Of a stretch of DNA of 64,000 nucleotides, positions 43,295 through 52,289 are shown in pieces. Origin of the DNA: Opacimonas sp002292215. GTDB lineage: Bacteria > Pseudomonadota > Gammaproteobacteria > Enterobacterales > Alteromonadaceae. The first letter of the stretch is position 1, and each line of letters opens with the position of its first letter. The DNA lies in assembly GCA_943846745.1 (NCBI GenBank), contig OX044360.1:2170001-2234000 (forward strand). The letters are read 5' to 3'. A model generated the notes under the pieces. That model searched no databases. It had not been told where the DNA came from and saw only the letters and a list, made by a program, of their open reading frames with translations. The translations under genes and the position numbers were made by a program.

Positions 43295-45379
43295 TTAGTC
43301 GTTATCGTTCGCTTGCTTGTCTTTTTCCATCAAGTAATCTTCAAATGATGGTGGTAAGCTCAATGCATCATTCCACTCTGGTAGGCTAGGGCCTTGAGAA
43401 TTAGGCATTAACGGAATACCATCTGCTTGACGCTTAAGTTGTTCAGCACGAATATAGTTATATTTACGATGTGACATTTTGTTCATGGTTACGCCGTCAC
43501 GGACAATAGTCGGACGTAAAAACACCATCAAATTACGCTTACGTTTGCTGGATGTGGTGGTTTTGAAGAAGTGACCGAAAAACGGAATATCGCCTAAGAT
43601 TGGCACCTTCGAGACGCTTTCTTGTACATCTTCATCAATCAATCCACCCAATACGATAGTCCCGCCATCATCGACGATGACGGTGGTTTTGATTTCACGC
43701 TTGTTAATTGAAATATCCACCGAAGTCGCACCAGAAACACTCGATACTTCTTGTTCGATTAGCAATTGAACCGCATCACCTTCGTTAATTTGTGGGGTGA
43801 CTTTGAGTTTGATCCCAACTTCTTGACGCTCGACTGTTTGGAATGGATTAGAGTTATTGGAGCCGGTGGAAGTGCCTGTAATGATCGGGACTTCTTGGCC
43901 CACGATAAAGTAGGCTTCTTCATTATCCATTGTTGTAAGATGCGGCGTCGCCAAAATATTTGAATTGGTATCGGTAGACACCGCTTGGACAACTGCGCCC
44001 CAGCCATTTTGGATAATCCCAGCAATCATGCCATTAGCGCCGCCTAGCAACGAAGCGAGTGCGGTAAAATCACCTGGGGTCGTATCTGTCGTTTCAATTG
44101 GGCTGCCATCGTTAGCTGAGGTCGTCACCGTCGATATTTTGTCTTCAGCTTGACGTAATGCCACGCCTAATGAACCGACACCGACTACGCCGTTGGTGAA
44201 TTGTGTACCACCGCCTTGTTCAGACACTAATTGAACACCTAATGTCGTGCCGTCACCTTCAAAGACTTCAACAATAATCGCTTCTACTTGTACTTGGGCA
44301 CGACGAACATCTAATTGACGAATCACTTCTTCTAATGAACGCATCATATCTGGTTCAGCGGTAATGACTAATGAGTTGGAATCTTCGTGGGCATCAATGC
44401 TGACTTCACGACCCGAGCTTGATTTAGAGCGAGAGGTAGTGCCACCTTTTTCTTCGGCTTGAATACTTTCTGATACACCTTTTAAGACTTTAACGAGATC
44501 ATCGGCTTTGGCGTAGTTAAGAAATATAACGCGGGTGTTACCGCTGGTTTCTAATTCTTGATCCATACGTGTAATGAGGTTAATCAGGCGTTGACGTGCT
44601 TTGACATCCCCACTCACGATAACAGAGTTGGTACGGTCATCGGCCACGACACGCGGTTCTGATTTACCTGTGGTAGCCGCCGCTTTACCTTGTGATTTGT
44701 TAATACTATCGATGATCCGAACCATTTCAGAGGCAGAAGCAAATTTCAGTTTTATGATTTCAACTTCTTCATCGCCGGCTCTATCAACCCGTTCGATAAT
44801 CTCAACCAGTCGGTTAATCACTGCGGCACGGCCAGTTAGCATCATAACATTTGAGGCATCATGGCTGACAACGTTCCCGCCGCCTGCGCTATCATTGAGT
44901 TGTCTAAGTAGCGGCGTTAATTCTCTCACCGGGACGTTATATACCGGAATGACCCGTGTGATCATCTCATCGCCATTTTGAATATTACCTTCTACAACAG
45001 GTAAATTAGAGCTTTTTGCATCTTTTGAGCGAATAACTTTTAAAATGCCACTGGGCATTTCAATAACTGCAAAATCATATACTTGTAGTACGTTTAAAAA
45101 GAATTGATAATATTGAACTTCGTCTAATAAATCGTAACTGCGGACTGAAATTTTGCCTCGTACATTTGGGTCTACGATGATGGTGCGTTGCAGGTTTTTA
45201 CCGACAATCGCAATAAATTCATTAATATCTGTATTTTTAAAGTTAGGTGAATATTGTGCTGCTAACACTGCAAAAGACGTGGTTGTCACGGGGATTGCTG
45301 CAACCACAATGGCCACAGTCATTACGCTTGCGACTGAAATGGTTTTAACTTGAGAAACCAGGTTTGAAAACATAGACAT
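43295..45379 (-). CDS. gspD: Type II secretion secretin GspD
   Basis: Outer-membrane secretin pore. From ATG 45379 (ACAAGG before it) the protein is about 694 residues; the frame opens with TTG at 45403 but would extend the signal peptide. Domains in order: signal peptide, N0 (about 40-115, PNFKNTDINEFIAIVGKNLQRTIIVDPNVRG), N1-N3 repeats with VIPVYNVPVRELTPLLRQ, IKLKFASASEMVRII and FLNYAKADDLVKVL, then the secretin barrel with the signature VPILGDIPFFGHFF. A C-terminal S-domain-like tail ends it; no pilotin gene is in the window. Confidence 0.96.
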   Translation of the reverse strand: MSMFSNLVSQVKTISVASVMTVAIVVAAIPVTTTSFAVLAAQYSPNFKNTDINEFIAIVGKNLQRTIIVDPNVRGKISVRSYDLLDEVQYYQFFLNVLQVYDFAVIEMPSGILKVIRSKDAKSSNLPVVEGNIQNGDEMITRVIPVYNVPVRELTPLLRQLNDSAGGGNVVSHDASNVMMLTGRAAVINRLVEIIERVDRAGDEEVEIIKLKFASASEMVRIIDSINKSQGKAAATTGKSEPRVVADDRTNSVIVSGDVKARQRLINLITRMDQELETSGNTRVIFLNYAKADDLVKVLKGVSESIQAEEKGGTTSRSKSSSGREVSIDAHEDSNSLVITAEPDMMRSLEEVIRQLDVRRAQVQVEAIIVEVFEGDGTTLGVQLVSEQGGGTQFTNGVVGVGSLGVALRQAEDKISTVTTSANDGSPIETTDTTPGDFTALASLLGGANGMIAGIIQNGWGAVVQAVSTDTNSNILATPHLTTMDNEEAYFIVGQEVPIITGTSTGSNNSNPFQTVERQEVGIKLKVTPQINEGDAVQLLIEQEVSSVSGATSVDISINKREIKTTVIVDDGGTIVLGGLIDEDVQESVSKVPILGDIPFFGHFFKTTTSSKRKRNLMVFLRPTIVRDGVTMNKMSHRKYNYIRAEQLKRQADGIPLMPNSQGPSLPEWNDALSLPPSFEDYLMEKDKQANDND

Positions 45380-45416
45380 AGTACCTTGTGAATAATTCAC
45401 CAAAATTGCATCCTCG

Positions 45417-46343
45417 TTAGGGTAAAGATAACGACAATGTCATGGGTTGATCGTTACGCAACACTGATATTTCCAAGCTATCTGATTCTCGGAGTGCTTG
45501 CATTGCTTCTACCGCCTCTCGCGGTTGGGTTAAATCTAAGCCGTTGATATAGGTAATGACATCGCCGGTCTGTAATCCTGTTTCATTGAATAGCGCCGCA
45601 TCTTTGCCAGGCGATACTTTGTAGCCTTGTAGCTCGCCATCATTTCGAACCGGTGCGACATTAATAAAATCGATAAATTTTTCAGGTTTGTCGCGTAATT
45701 GTGCGATGCTTTCTAGGCTAGGCCCCTCAGCGACTGTTTTGACGATATTCTTGGGAATGGTCTGGTTGGCAGGTAAAAATACTGCGTTGCTGTCGGGTGA
45801 GTCTGCTTGGGATGATATTTTAGAAAAGTCGATCCCATCCAGCATTAAGGTTTCTTTTGCACCGCGGTTACTAATGATAACCCGATCGGCGAAAACACGG
45901 CTTAAGATGGCTTGCGTCCCTTCGATTTTTTCGCCAATGCCATAGGTATTTTGGGTATTACGATTAGAGATAATAGCTGCACCTTCTTCTTCGGTCGTAG
46001 AGGCGACGACACCTGTGAGGGTTAAACTTAATTTTGTTTCAGGGGCATTACTCACGGCACTAACTGGCTGAACTGAGACAGCTTTGGCTTTACCAAAGAT
46101 ATTTACTGCGATTAAATCTTGAACATTACCTGTGCTGTTATTAGTTTGTGATTGTTGCTGCGAGATTTGCATTGGAATTTTAGGCGACTCAGGCGCCGGC
46201 ACAAACTGCCAAAACATATTTGCCAATGCAAATAAGATATAAATAATTAATAGCAAAAGCATCAAGGACTTGAGTAAAGCCTTGTTCTTAGGTTGTTTAA
46301 TAGCGTTGAATAACGCGTTAATTGCGGTGTGGTTAGTTGTCAT
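45417..46343 (-). CDS. gspC: Type II secretion protein GspC with PDZ domain
   Basis: Inner-membrane protein that links the platform to the secretin and helps select substrates. The 308 residues have a cytoplasmic N-terminus, one helix (about 26-45), an HR domain with LSLTLTGVVASTTEEEGAAIISN and the IGEKI motif (about 95-165), and a C-terminal PDZ domain (about 220-305) with the GLQTGDVITYINGLDL loop. First gene of the operon; it is divergent from hslR with 139 bases between, where the operon promoter must lie. Confidence 0.95.
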   Translation of the reverse strand: MTTNHTAINALFNAIKQPKNKALLKSLMLLLLIIYILFALANMFWQFVPAPESPKIPMQISQQQSQTNNSTGNVQDLIAVNIFGKAKAVSVQPVSAVSNAPETKLSLTLTGVVASTTEEEGAAIISNRNTQNTYGIGEKIEGTQAILSRVFADRVIISNRGAKETLMLDGIDFSKISSQADSPDSNAVFLPANQTIPKNIVKTVAEGPSLESIAQLRDKPEKFIDFINVAPVRNDGELQGYKVSPGKDAALFNETGLQTGDVITYINGLDLTQPREAVEAMQALRESDSLEISVLRNDQPMTLSLSLP

Positions 46344-46482
46344 TATTCTTGTTGTAAAATTAAAACTGCAATTTTGTACAGCTAGTATCTAATTGGCTGT
46401 ATGAATATACGCTGAATAGGGTAAAATATACAGAGACTATGTTAACTATTTATGTCTTAAAATACCAATAAGTGTGTAAATT

Positions 46483-46860
46483 ATGGAAAACGTTCGGATC
46501 GACAAGTGGCTATGGGCAGCAAGACTGTTCAAAACACGAGCAAATGCGCGTGAAGCTGTTCAGGCAGGTAAAATACATTATAATGGGCAGCGCACTAAAC
46601 CGAGCAAAACGGTTGAGTTAAATGCCACCCTAAAAGTGCCAGCTGGGTTTGATAGCAAAGAGCTGGTCATCACTGAAATTTTTGATAAACGCCGAGCTGC
46701 CCCAATGATTATCGGGATGTATACCGAAACGGCGGAAAGCATCGCTAAGCGTGAAAAAAACGCAGAAGCACGAAAGTTATCGGCGTTTCATAGCCCTAAA
46801 CCGGACACCAAACCGGATAAAAAGCAACGTCGCCAAATCATTCATTTAAAACATCAATAA
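46483..46860 (+). CDS. hslR: Heat-shock protein 15 (ribosome rescue)
   Basis: S4-domain RNA-binding protein that recognises 50S subunits carrying a stalled nascent chain-tRNA. The 125 residues start with the S4 motif VRIDKWLWAARLFKTRANAREAVQAGKIHYNG and have a basic C-terminal extension (KKQRRQIIHLKHQ). In E. coli it lies in yrfG-hslR-hslO; here hslR-hslO are together and yrfG is apart. A small AT-rich inverted repeat (ATTTAGT/ACTAAAT) follows the stop. Confidence 0.95.
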   Translation: MENVRIDKWLWAARLFKTRANAREAVQAGKIHYNGQRTKPSKTVELNATLKVPAGFDSKELVITEIFDKRRAAPMIIGMYTETAESIAKREKNAEARKLSAFHSPKPDTKPDKKQRRQIIHLKHQ

Positions 46861-46902
46861 TTTAGTTATACGACTAAATATTACAACAAGAGAAGAGTAT
46901 CT

Positions 46903-47808
46903 ATGTCTGGGATTGCAAGTGTTGACCAAGTTCAGCGTTTTTTGTTTAACAAAGCCAATGTACGTGGTGAGTTAGTTCAATTACAAGATACTTACCGCGA
47001 TATTCTAAGTTCTTATACTTATCCTCCGATCATTCAAACGTTGCTCGGTGAGTTAATGGCGGCGACAACATTACTTAACGCAACATTGAAGTTTGAAGGT
47101 GAAATTGGCCTGCAAATCCAATCTGATGGGATCATCAAATACGCAGTGGTGAATGGCACCCATGATCTGAAGTTACGTGGTGTAGCACGTTGGGATGAAA
47201 CGGTCACTGAACTGCCTGAAACCTTTTCAGCTTTATTTGATAAAGGGTATTTGGTCATTACCATTACGCCAAAAGAAGGTGAGCGTTATCAAGGGATTGT
47301 CGGTTTGGAACAACCGAGTTTAGCGGGCTGTATCGAACAATATTTTTTACAGTCGGAACAGCTAATGACGCAAGTCAGATTGTTTGCTCAGCAAGGTGAT
47401 AATCCTATGGCAGGCGGTACATTATTGCAAATTTTACCAACCAGTAGCGAGGCGACCAATGTTGCCGAATCCACTGATTTTGCCCATATTGCTGCGTTAA
47501 CTGATACGCTTAAAGCCGAAGAATTATTTAGTTTAGAAGCGACCGATGTGATGTATCGTTTATATCATCAAGAAGAAGTCGAAGTGTTTACGCCTGCCGC
47601 GGTTAAATTTGAATGTCATTGTTCGCGTGCAAACACGATTATCGCCTTACAGCATATTGATAAAACAGAATTACTTAAGATTGTCGAAGAAGATGGTGAT
47701 ATTAAAATGCATTGTCAATTTTGTAATAAAGAGTACTGTTTTGATGCACTTGATGTTGAAACAATTCACTCTGGATTCGATCCTGATGCGAGTCCGACTA
47801 AACAATAA
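46903..47808 (+). CDS. hslO: Redox-regulated chaperone Hsp33
   Basis: Holdase activated by disulfide formation under oxidative stress. The 301 residues contain the N-terminal core with TLLGELMAATTLLNATLKFEG and GGTLLQILP, and the C-terminal redox switch with zinc cysteines in ECHCSR (CxC) and CQFC (CxxC). AGAAGAG gives a fair ribosome-binding site. It follows hslR by 42 bases and is convergent with envZ. Confidence 0.96.
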   Translation: MSGIASVDQVQRFLFNKANVRGELVQLQDTYRDILSSYTYPPIIQTLLGELMAATTLLNATLKFEGEIGLQIQSDGIIKYAVVNGTHDLKLRGVARWDETVTELPETFSALFDKGYLVITITPKEGERYQGIVGLEQPSLAGCIEQYFLQSEQLMTQVRLFAQQGDNPMAGGTLLQILPTSSEATNVAESTDFAHIAALTDTLKAEELFSLEATDVMYRLYHQEEVEVFTPAAVKFECHCSRANTIIALQHIDKTELLKIVEEDGDIKMHCQFCNKEYCFDALDVETIHSGFDPDASPTKQ

Positions 47809-47815
47809 CGAGTCA

Positions 47816-47836
47816 TACCCCTTATCAATAGGGGTA
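47816..47836. terminator. Hairpin between convergent hslO and envZ
   Basis: A 7-bp perfect inverted repeat TACCCCT/AGGGGTA with a 7-base loop fills most of the 35-base gap between the two stops. It has no T-run, so termination strength is uncertain; placement suits a shared bidirectional stop. Confidence 0.4.
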
Positions 47837-47843
47837 ACACCAA

Positions 47844-49130
47844 TTACATCGGTAAACTGAACTCGACCACCAGCCCACCGTCAGGATGATTAGTAAAACT
47901 CACCTGACCGTGGTGCATATCGATAATGCGTTTAATAATCGCCAGCCCTAAACCTGAGCCTGAACTTCCGCGCGCACTGTCACCTTGCGTAAACGGTTTT
48001 AATAGTGATGGTAGTTGTTCAGGTTCAATGCCTGCGCCAAAATCTCGGATCTGACACACAATTTGTTTTTCTTTAAATAATGCCTTGGTATGAATTTCTA
48101 TATGATCAGAGCCATAGCGAAACGCATTCTCAATTAAATTATCAAGTACACGTTTAATCGCAATCCGGCGCAGCGCGATATCGGGAATAGGGGTTAGCTT
48201 TTGTGCAATGGTATGATTATCATCAAAATGCCTAGCTTGCACCACGTCTTCTACTATTTGATTAAGATTACATTGTTCACGTTGTTCTTCACGATCATGG
48301 CGGGCGTAATCGATAAACTGATCAATAATATCGTTCATATCTTCAATATCTTGTACGATCCCTTCTTTAACCCAATCATGTTTTTCATCCATCATTTCTG
48401 TCGCCAAGCGAATACGTGTTAATGGTGTACGAAGGTCATGTGATATCCCTGCCGTCATCAGATTACGATCTTGTTCCAAGCGTTTGATACTGTTAGCCAT
48501 TTGGTTAAACGCCTGTGTCACTGCTTGCATTTCGGTCGCACCTTTAGGCGCTAAGGGTTCTGGAAATTCACCTTGACCAACTTGCTTAGCGGCAATTTGT
48601 AATGCGCGCAGCGGCCTTGTCATTCGCAGCACAAACACATATCCACCAATCACACTCAAAATACCAATCACTAACAATATGATGGTCAGGGGCGAAAAAT
48701 TGGTTTCACCCACGCCTGGCATGGGAAAGACGATCCATATGTTAGGATTTTGTGGTGGATTGATCCAAATGCGGTATGGCATTTGGGTGCTGAGTCGGAC
48801 TTCGGTATCACCACCCAGTTGACTAGCAATCTGATTTGACATGAAACGGTAATATGTCGCGTCGTTTAGCCCTGATTTGACCGCTTCTTGTGGCGCTAAA
48901 AATTGAATCCCTGTTCGAGCTGAAAATTGCTGACGGCGTGTATCGTCACTGATAATGTCCTGATCAAATAATGTATCGACTTGAGTGGCTACTAAGGCGT
49001 TAATTTGTTGATAACTGGGTTGAATAAAATAATAGGTAACCGATAAGTAGGAAACAACTTGGTTAACAAGCAACAACCCACCAATTAATAGTACCGTTTG
49101 GGCAAATGCACTTTTAGGGAGTAAAGACAT
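47844..49130 (-). CDS. envZ: Osmosensor histidine kinase EnvZ
   Basis: Inner-membrane sensor kinase/phosphatase for OmpR. From ATG 49130 it is 428 residues: helix 1 (about 8-30), a periplasmic domain (about 31-145), helix 2 (about 148-170), HAMP (about 172-222), HisKA with the phospho-acceptor His in AGISHDLRTPLTRIRLATEMM, and an HATPase domain with RVLDNLIENAFRYG (N box), RDFGAGIEPEQLP (G1) and SGSGLGLAII (G2). The frame reaches 49169, but MSLLPKSAFAQT matches the EnvZ N-terminus. It follows ompR by 54 bases. Confidence 0.94.
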   Translation of the reverse strand: MSLLPKSAFAQTVLLIGGLLLVNQVVSYLSVTYYFIQPSYQQINALVATQVDTLFDQDIISDDTRRQQFSARTGIQFLAPQEAVKSGLNDATYYRFMSNQIASQLGGDTEVRLSTQMPYRIWINPPQNPNIWIVFPMPGVGETNFSPLTIILLVIGILSVIGGYVFVLRMTRPLRALQIAAKQVGQGEFPEPLAPKGATEMQAVTQAFNQMANSIKRLEQDRNLMTAGISHDLRTPLTRIRLATEMMDEKHDWVKEGIVQDIEDMNDIIDQFIDYARHDREEQREQCNLNQIVEDVVQARHFDDNHTIAQKLTPIPDIALRRIAIKRVLDNLIENAFRYGSDHIEIHTKALFKEKQIVCQIRDFGAGIEPEQLPSLLKPFTQGDSARGSSGSGLGLAIIKRIIDMHHGQVSFTNHPDGGLVVEFSLPM

Positions 49131-49184
49131 AGTGATTAATTTTGCTTTAGTGTGTTGCAGGCAAAACACGCACAGATGCTAGTA

Positions 49185-49910
49185 TTAACTAACATCTGTG
49201 CCATCTGGAACAAAGACATAACCTAATCCCCATACCGTTTGGATGTAACGCGGATTCGTCGGATCTTGTTCTAGCATGCGGCGTAAGCGGGACACTTGCA
49301 CATCAATACTGCGTTCAAGTGCGCCATAATCGCGTCCACGGGCGAGGTTCATCAACTTATCACGTGATAACGGTTCACGGGGATGCGTCACAAGGGATTT
49401 TAACACTGCAAATTCACCACTGGTTAATGTCATCGGCTTGCCATTGGTGGACATTTCTCGGGTGGCGAGATTGAGTCGGTAAGTGGCAAATTCAATAATT
49501 TGTTCAGCTTGTGCCGGTGCACCAGGGGCTTCAACGGACTTACGGCGCAACACAGCTTTAGCACGTGCTAACAGCTCTCTAGGGTTAAACGGCTTGGGTA
49601 GGTAATCATCCGCGCCCATTTCAAGGCCGATAATCCGGTCTACTTCATCACCTTTAGCGGTGAGCATGATGATCGGAATTTCGTTTTCTTTTTGTCTGAG
49701 GCGACGACAAATCGATAATCCATCTTCACCAGGGAGCATTAAATCAAGGACTAATAAATGAAAGTTTTCGCGCTCAAGTAAGCGATCCATCTGCTCAGCA
49801 TTCGCCGCCGTTCGGACTTGAAAGCCTTGCTCTACTAAATAACGTTCTAATAAACTACGCAAGCGCATGTCATCATCAACAACGAGAATTTTTGAGGTTT
49901 CCTGACCCAT
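49185..49910 (-). CDS. ompR: Response regulator OmpR
   Basis: DNA-binding response regulator controlling outer-membrane and envelope genes. The 241 residues have a receiver domain with VVDDDMRLR, phospho-acceptor Asp in LVLDLMLPGEDG (about residue 55) and KPFNPRELLAR, then a winged-helix domain with LTSGEFAVLKSLVTHPREPLSRDKLMNLARGR and SIDVQVSRLRRMLE, the OmpR signature. First gene of the ompR-envZ operon. The 148 bases upstream, toward prkB, hold its promoter; none was clear. Confidence 0.96.
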   Translation of the reverse strand: MGQETSKILVVDDDMRLRSLLERYLVEQGFQVRTAANAEQMDRLLERENFHLLVLDLMLPGEDGLSICRRLRQKENEIPIIMLTAKGDEVDRIIGLEMGADDYLPKPFNPRELLARAKAVLRRKSVEAPGAPAQAEQIIEFATYRLNLATREMSTNGKPMTLTSGEFAVLKSLVTHPREPLSRDKLMNLARGRDYGALERSIDVQVSRLRRMLEQDPTNPRYIQTVWGLGYVFVPDGTDVS

Positions 49911-50058
49911 TCACCTGTACTCCAAAGCTAAACTATCTTAACACTATAAAGTAAGTGACTAAAAAGCCAATATATTTTGCTAATTTAGGGTTAGGATGAT
50001 GTTACAAAGTTTGTCAAAGCATGACAAATGACACTTAATAACAGCAAGCGACACATAA

Positions 50059-50961
50059 TTAATTGTCTTGAACCCAATCCATTTGAATACTCGCTCGGCG
50101 CTTAGCTTCTAAGATATCTTTGATTAGAGGGGTGAGGATCAATTCCATCGCCAGACCCATTTTACCACCGGGCACGACAATCGTATTAACGCGTGACATG
50201 AAGGCGCCATCAATCATTTTTAATAAAAATGGATAATCGACATTGGTCATTTCACGGCGAAAACGCACCACAACAAAACTTTCATCTTGGGTGGGAATTT
50301 CACGAGCACTAAAAGGATTCGATGTATCGACTGTGGGTACGCGTTGAAAATTGACATGGGTTTGTGAAAATTGTGGTGTGATATATTGAAAATAATCATC
50401 TAATGAGCGTACGATACTACTCATTACGGCTTCGCGACTATGGCCCCGATCTGTTGTGTCACGGACGATTTTTTGGATCCATTCCAAATTTACAATGGGT
50501 ACCATGCCGACTAACAAATCAACATGCTTGGCAACATCATGGTCTTCTGTTGAGATCCCGCCATGAAGACCTTCGTAAAATAATAAGTCGGTGCCTTTAG
50601 GCAGATCTTGCCACGGGGTAAACGTACCGGGCATTTGATTAAACGGCACGGCTTCATCAAAGGTATGCAAATACTGTCGGTACTGACCGCTGCCGGCTTT
50701 GCCGTATTCAGTAAATAGGTTTTCGAGTAACTCGAAATCATTGGCAATCGGACCAAAGTAACTAATATGTTTACCTTGTTCTTGTGCTTTACGGATTTCG
50801 AGTTCCATTTCAGGACGGGTGTAACGGTGAAAACTATCACCGCTAACCCCAGCAGCATTAACATTCAAATTGCGAAAAATATGACGAATAGCATTGGTTG
50901 TGGTAGTGGTACCGGCACCCGATGAACCCGTAATTGCAATAATGGGATGTTTAGCTGACAT
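50059..50961 (-). CDS. prkB: Phosphoribulokinase-like protein PrkB
   Basis: Member of the PRK/uridine kinase family, 300 residues. P-loop GSSGAGTTTTTNA (about 12-24), the substrate region SGDSFHRYTRPEME, and FYEGLHGG (Walker B-like) are typical of gammaproteobacterial PrkB, whose true substrate in non-autotrophs is unknown; no RuBisCO gene is here. It starts 9 bases after purD on the same strand and may be co-transcribed with it, unlike E. coli where prkB lies near yheU. Confidence 0.92.
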   Translation of the reverse strand: MSAKHPIIAITGSSGAGTTTTTNAIRHIFRNLNVNAAGVSGDSFHRYTRPEMELEIRKAQEQGKHISYFGPIANDFELLENLFTEYGKAGSGQYRQYLHTFDEAVPFNQMPGTFTPWQDLPKGTDLLFYEGLHGGISTEDHDVAKHVDLLVGMVPIVNLEWIQKIVRDTTDRGHSREAVMSSIVRSLDDYFQYITPQFSQTHVNFQRVPTVDTSNPFSAREIPTQDESFVVVRFRREMTNVDYPFLLKMIDGAFMSRVNTIVVPGGKMGLAMELILTPLIKDILEAKRRASIQMDWVQDN

Positions 50962-50970
50962 GTTATTTTC

Positions 50971-52260
50971 CTATTGGTTTTCTCTAGCAATGGCACGATA
51001 GGCAATATCGTTGCGATGGAACATTCCATCCCAGCTAATTTCTTTGGCTAAGGTATATGCCGCTTGTTGTGCCTCAGTGACAGTATCACCCATTGCCGTG
51101 GCGCATAATACACGCCCACCAGCAGTTACAACCTGACCTTCAGAATTGGTTGTTGTGCCAGCATGGAATACTTTGGCCGTGGCTGATTCACCCACACCAA
51201 GACCATGTATGACAGTGCCTTTGGCATAATCACCAGGGTAACCGCCTGCAGCAAGTACAACCCCGACGGCTGGACGTGCATCAAACTCAATCACGGTTTC
51301 GGCTAATTCACCTTTAGTTGCTGCTAAGCATAGCGCTACTAAATCAGATTGTAAACGTAACATAATTGGCTGAGTCTCTGGATCACCAAAGCGACAATTG
51401 TATTCGATGACTTTTGGTGTGCCATCTGCCATGATCATCAGACCGGCATACAAGAAACCAGTATAATCATTGCCTTCTGCTGCCATCCCCGACACAGTTG
51501 GCTCGATGACTTCGGCCATTACACGTGCATGTATTTCTGATGTAACAACCGGTGCAGGAGAATAAGCGCCCATACCGCCAGTATTTAGACCGGTATCACC
51601 ATCACCCACACGTTTATGATCTTGAGAAGTCGCAAAAGAGGCGATGTTTTTACCGTCTACCATCACGATAAAGCTAGCTTCTTCACCATCTAAGAACTCT
51701 TCAACGACGACACGGCTGCCCGCTGCGCCAAACGCATTGCCAGCAAGCATATCTTTAATTGCATCTTCAGCTTCGATTAAGGTCATTGCTACAATGACGC
51801 CTTTACCAGCTGCTAAGCCATCGGCTTTGATGACAATCGGTGCCCCTTTTTCACGAACATATGCTAAAGCCGGTTCGATTTCAGTGAAGTTTTTATAGTC
51901 ACCGGTTGGGATCTGATGGCGCGCTAAAAAGTCTTTAGTAAACGCTTTTGAACCTTCTAGTTGAGCTGCCGCAGCAGTCGGGCCAAAACAAGGTAAACCG
52001 GCAGCAGTAAATGCATCTACAACGCCGTCAACCAAGGGTGCTTCAGGGCCGACAATCGTTAATTCAATCGCGTTGTCTTGTGCAAATTTAACTAAACCGG
52101 CTATGTCACCTACGCTGATATTCACGTTTTCTAAATTTGCTTCATGCGCAGTGCCAGCGTTTCCTGGTGCGACGAATACTTTGCTTACATCTTGGCATTG
52201 GGCAGCTTTCCACGCAAGTGCGTGCTCTCTGCCACCATTACCAATGATTAATACTTGCAT
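50971..52260 (-). CDS. purD: Phosphoribosylamine-glycine ligase
   Basis: ATP-grasp enzyme for the second step of purine synthesis (PRA + glycine + ATP to GAR). The 429 residues begin with the family start MQVLIIGNGGREHALAWKAA and contain IVGPEAPLVDGVVDAF, the ATP-grasp core GAPIVIKADGLAAGKGVIVA and the C-terminal NCRFGDPETQPIM motif. It follows purH by 29 bases, the usual purHD pair, and is followed by prkB. Confidence 0.97.
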   Translation of the reverse strand: MQVLIIGNGGREHALAWKAAQCQDVSKVFVAPGNAGTAHEANLENVNISVGDIAGLVKFAQDNAIELTIVGPEAPLVDGVVDAFTAAGLPCFGPTAAAAQLEGSKAFTKDFLARHQIPTGDYKNFTEIEPALAYVREKGAPIVIKADGLAAGKGVIVAMTLIEAEDAIKDMLAGNAFGAAGSRVVVEEFLDGEEASFIVMVDGKNIASFATSQDHKRVGDGDTGLNTGGMGAYSPAPVVTSEIHARVMAEVIEPTVSGMAAEGNDYTGFLYAGLMIMADGTPKVIEYNCRFGDPETQPIMLRLQSDLVALCLAATKGELAETVIEFDARPAVGVVLAAGGYPGDYAKGTVIHGLGVGESATAKVFHAGTTTNSEGQVVTAGGRVLCATAMGDTVTEAQQAAYTLAKEISWDGMFHRNDIAYRAIARENQ

Positions 52261-52289
52261 AATAAATTCCTAAATTTGTCTGTTTAGCC

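Noticed and set aside
46395..46414. LexA-like CTGTATGAATATACGC between gspC and hslR
   Set aside because: Only about 13 of 20 consensus matches and the second half-site is poor (ACGC); neither neighbour is an SOS-type gene.
50059..50961. Calvin-cycle phosphoribulokinase
   Set aside because: It belongs to the PrkB group common in heterotrophic gammaproteobacteria; no RuBisCO or other Calvin-cycle gene is present here.
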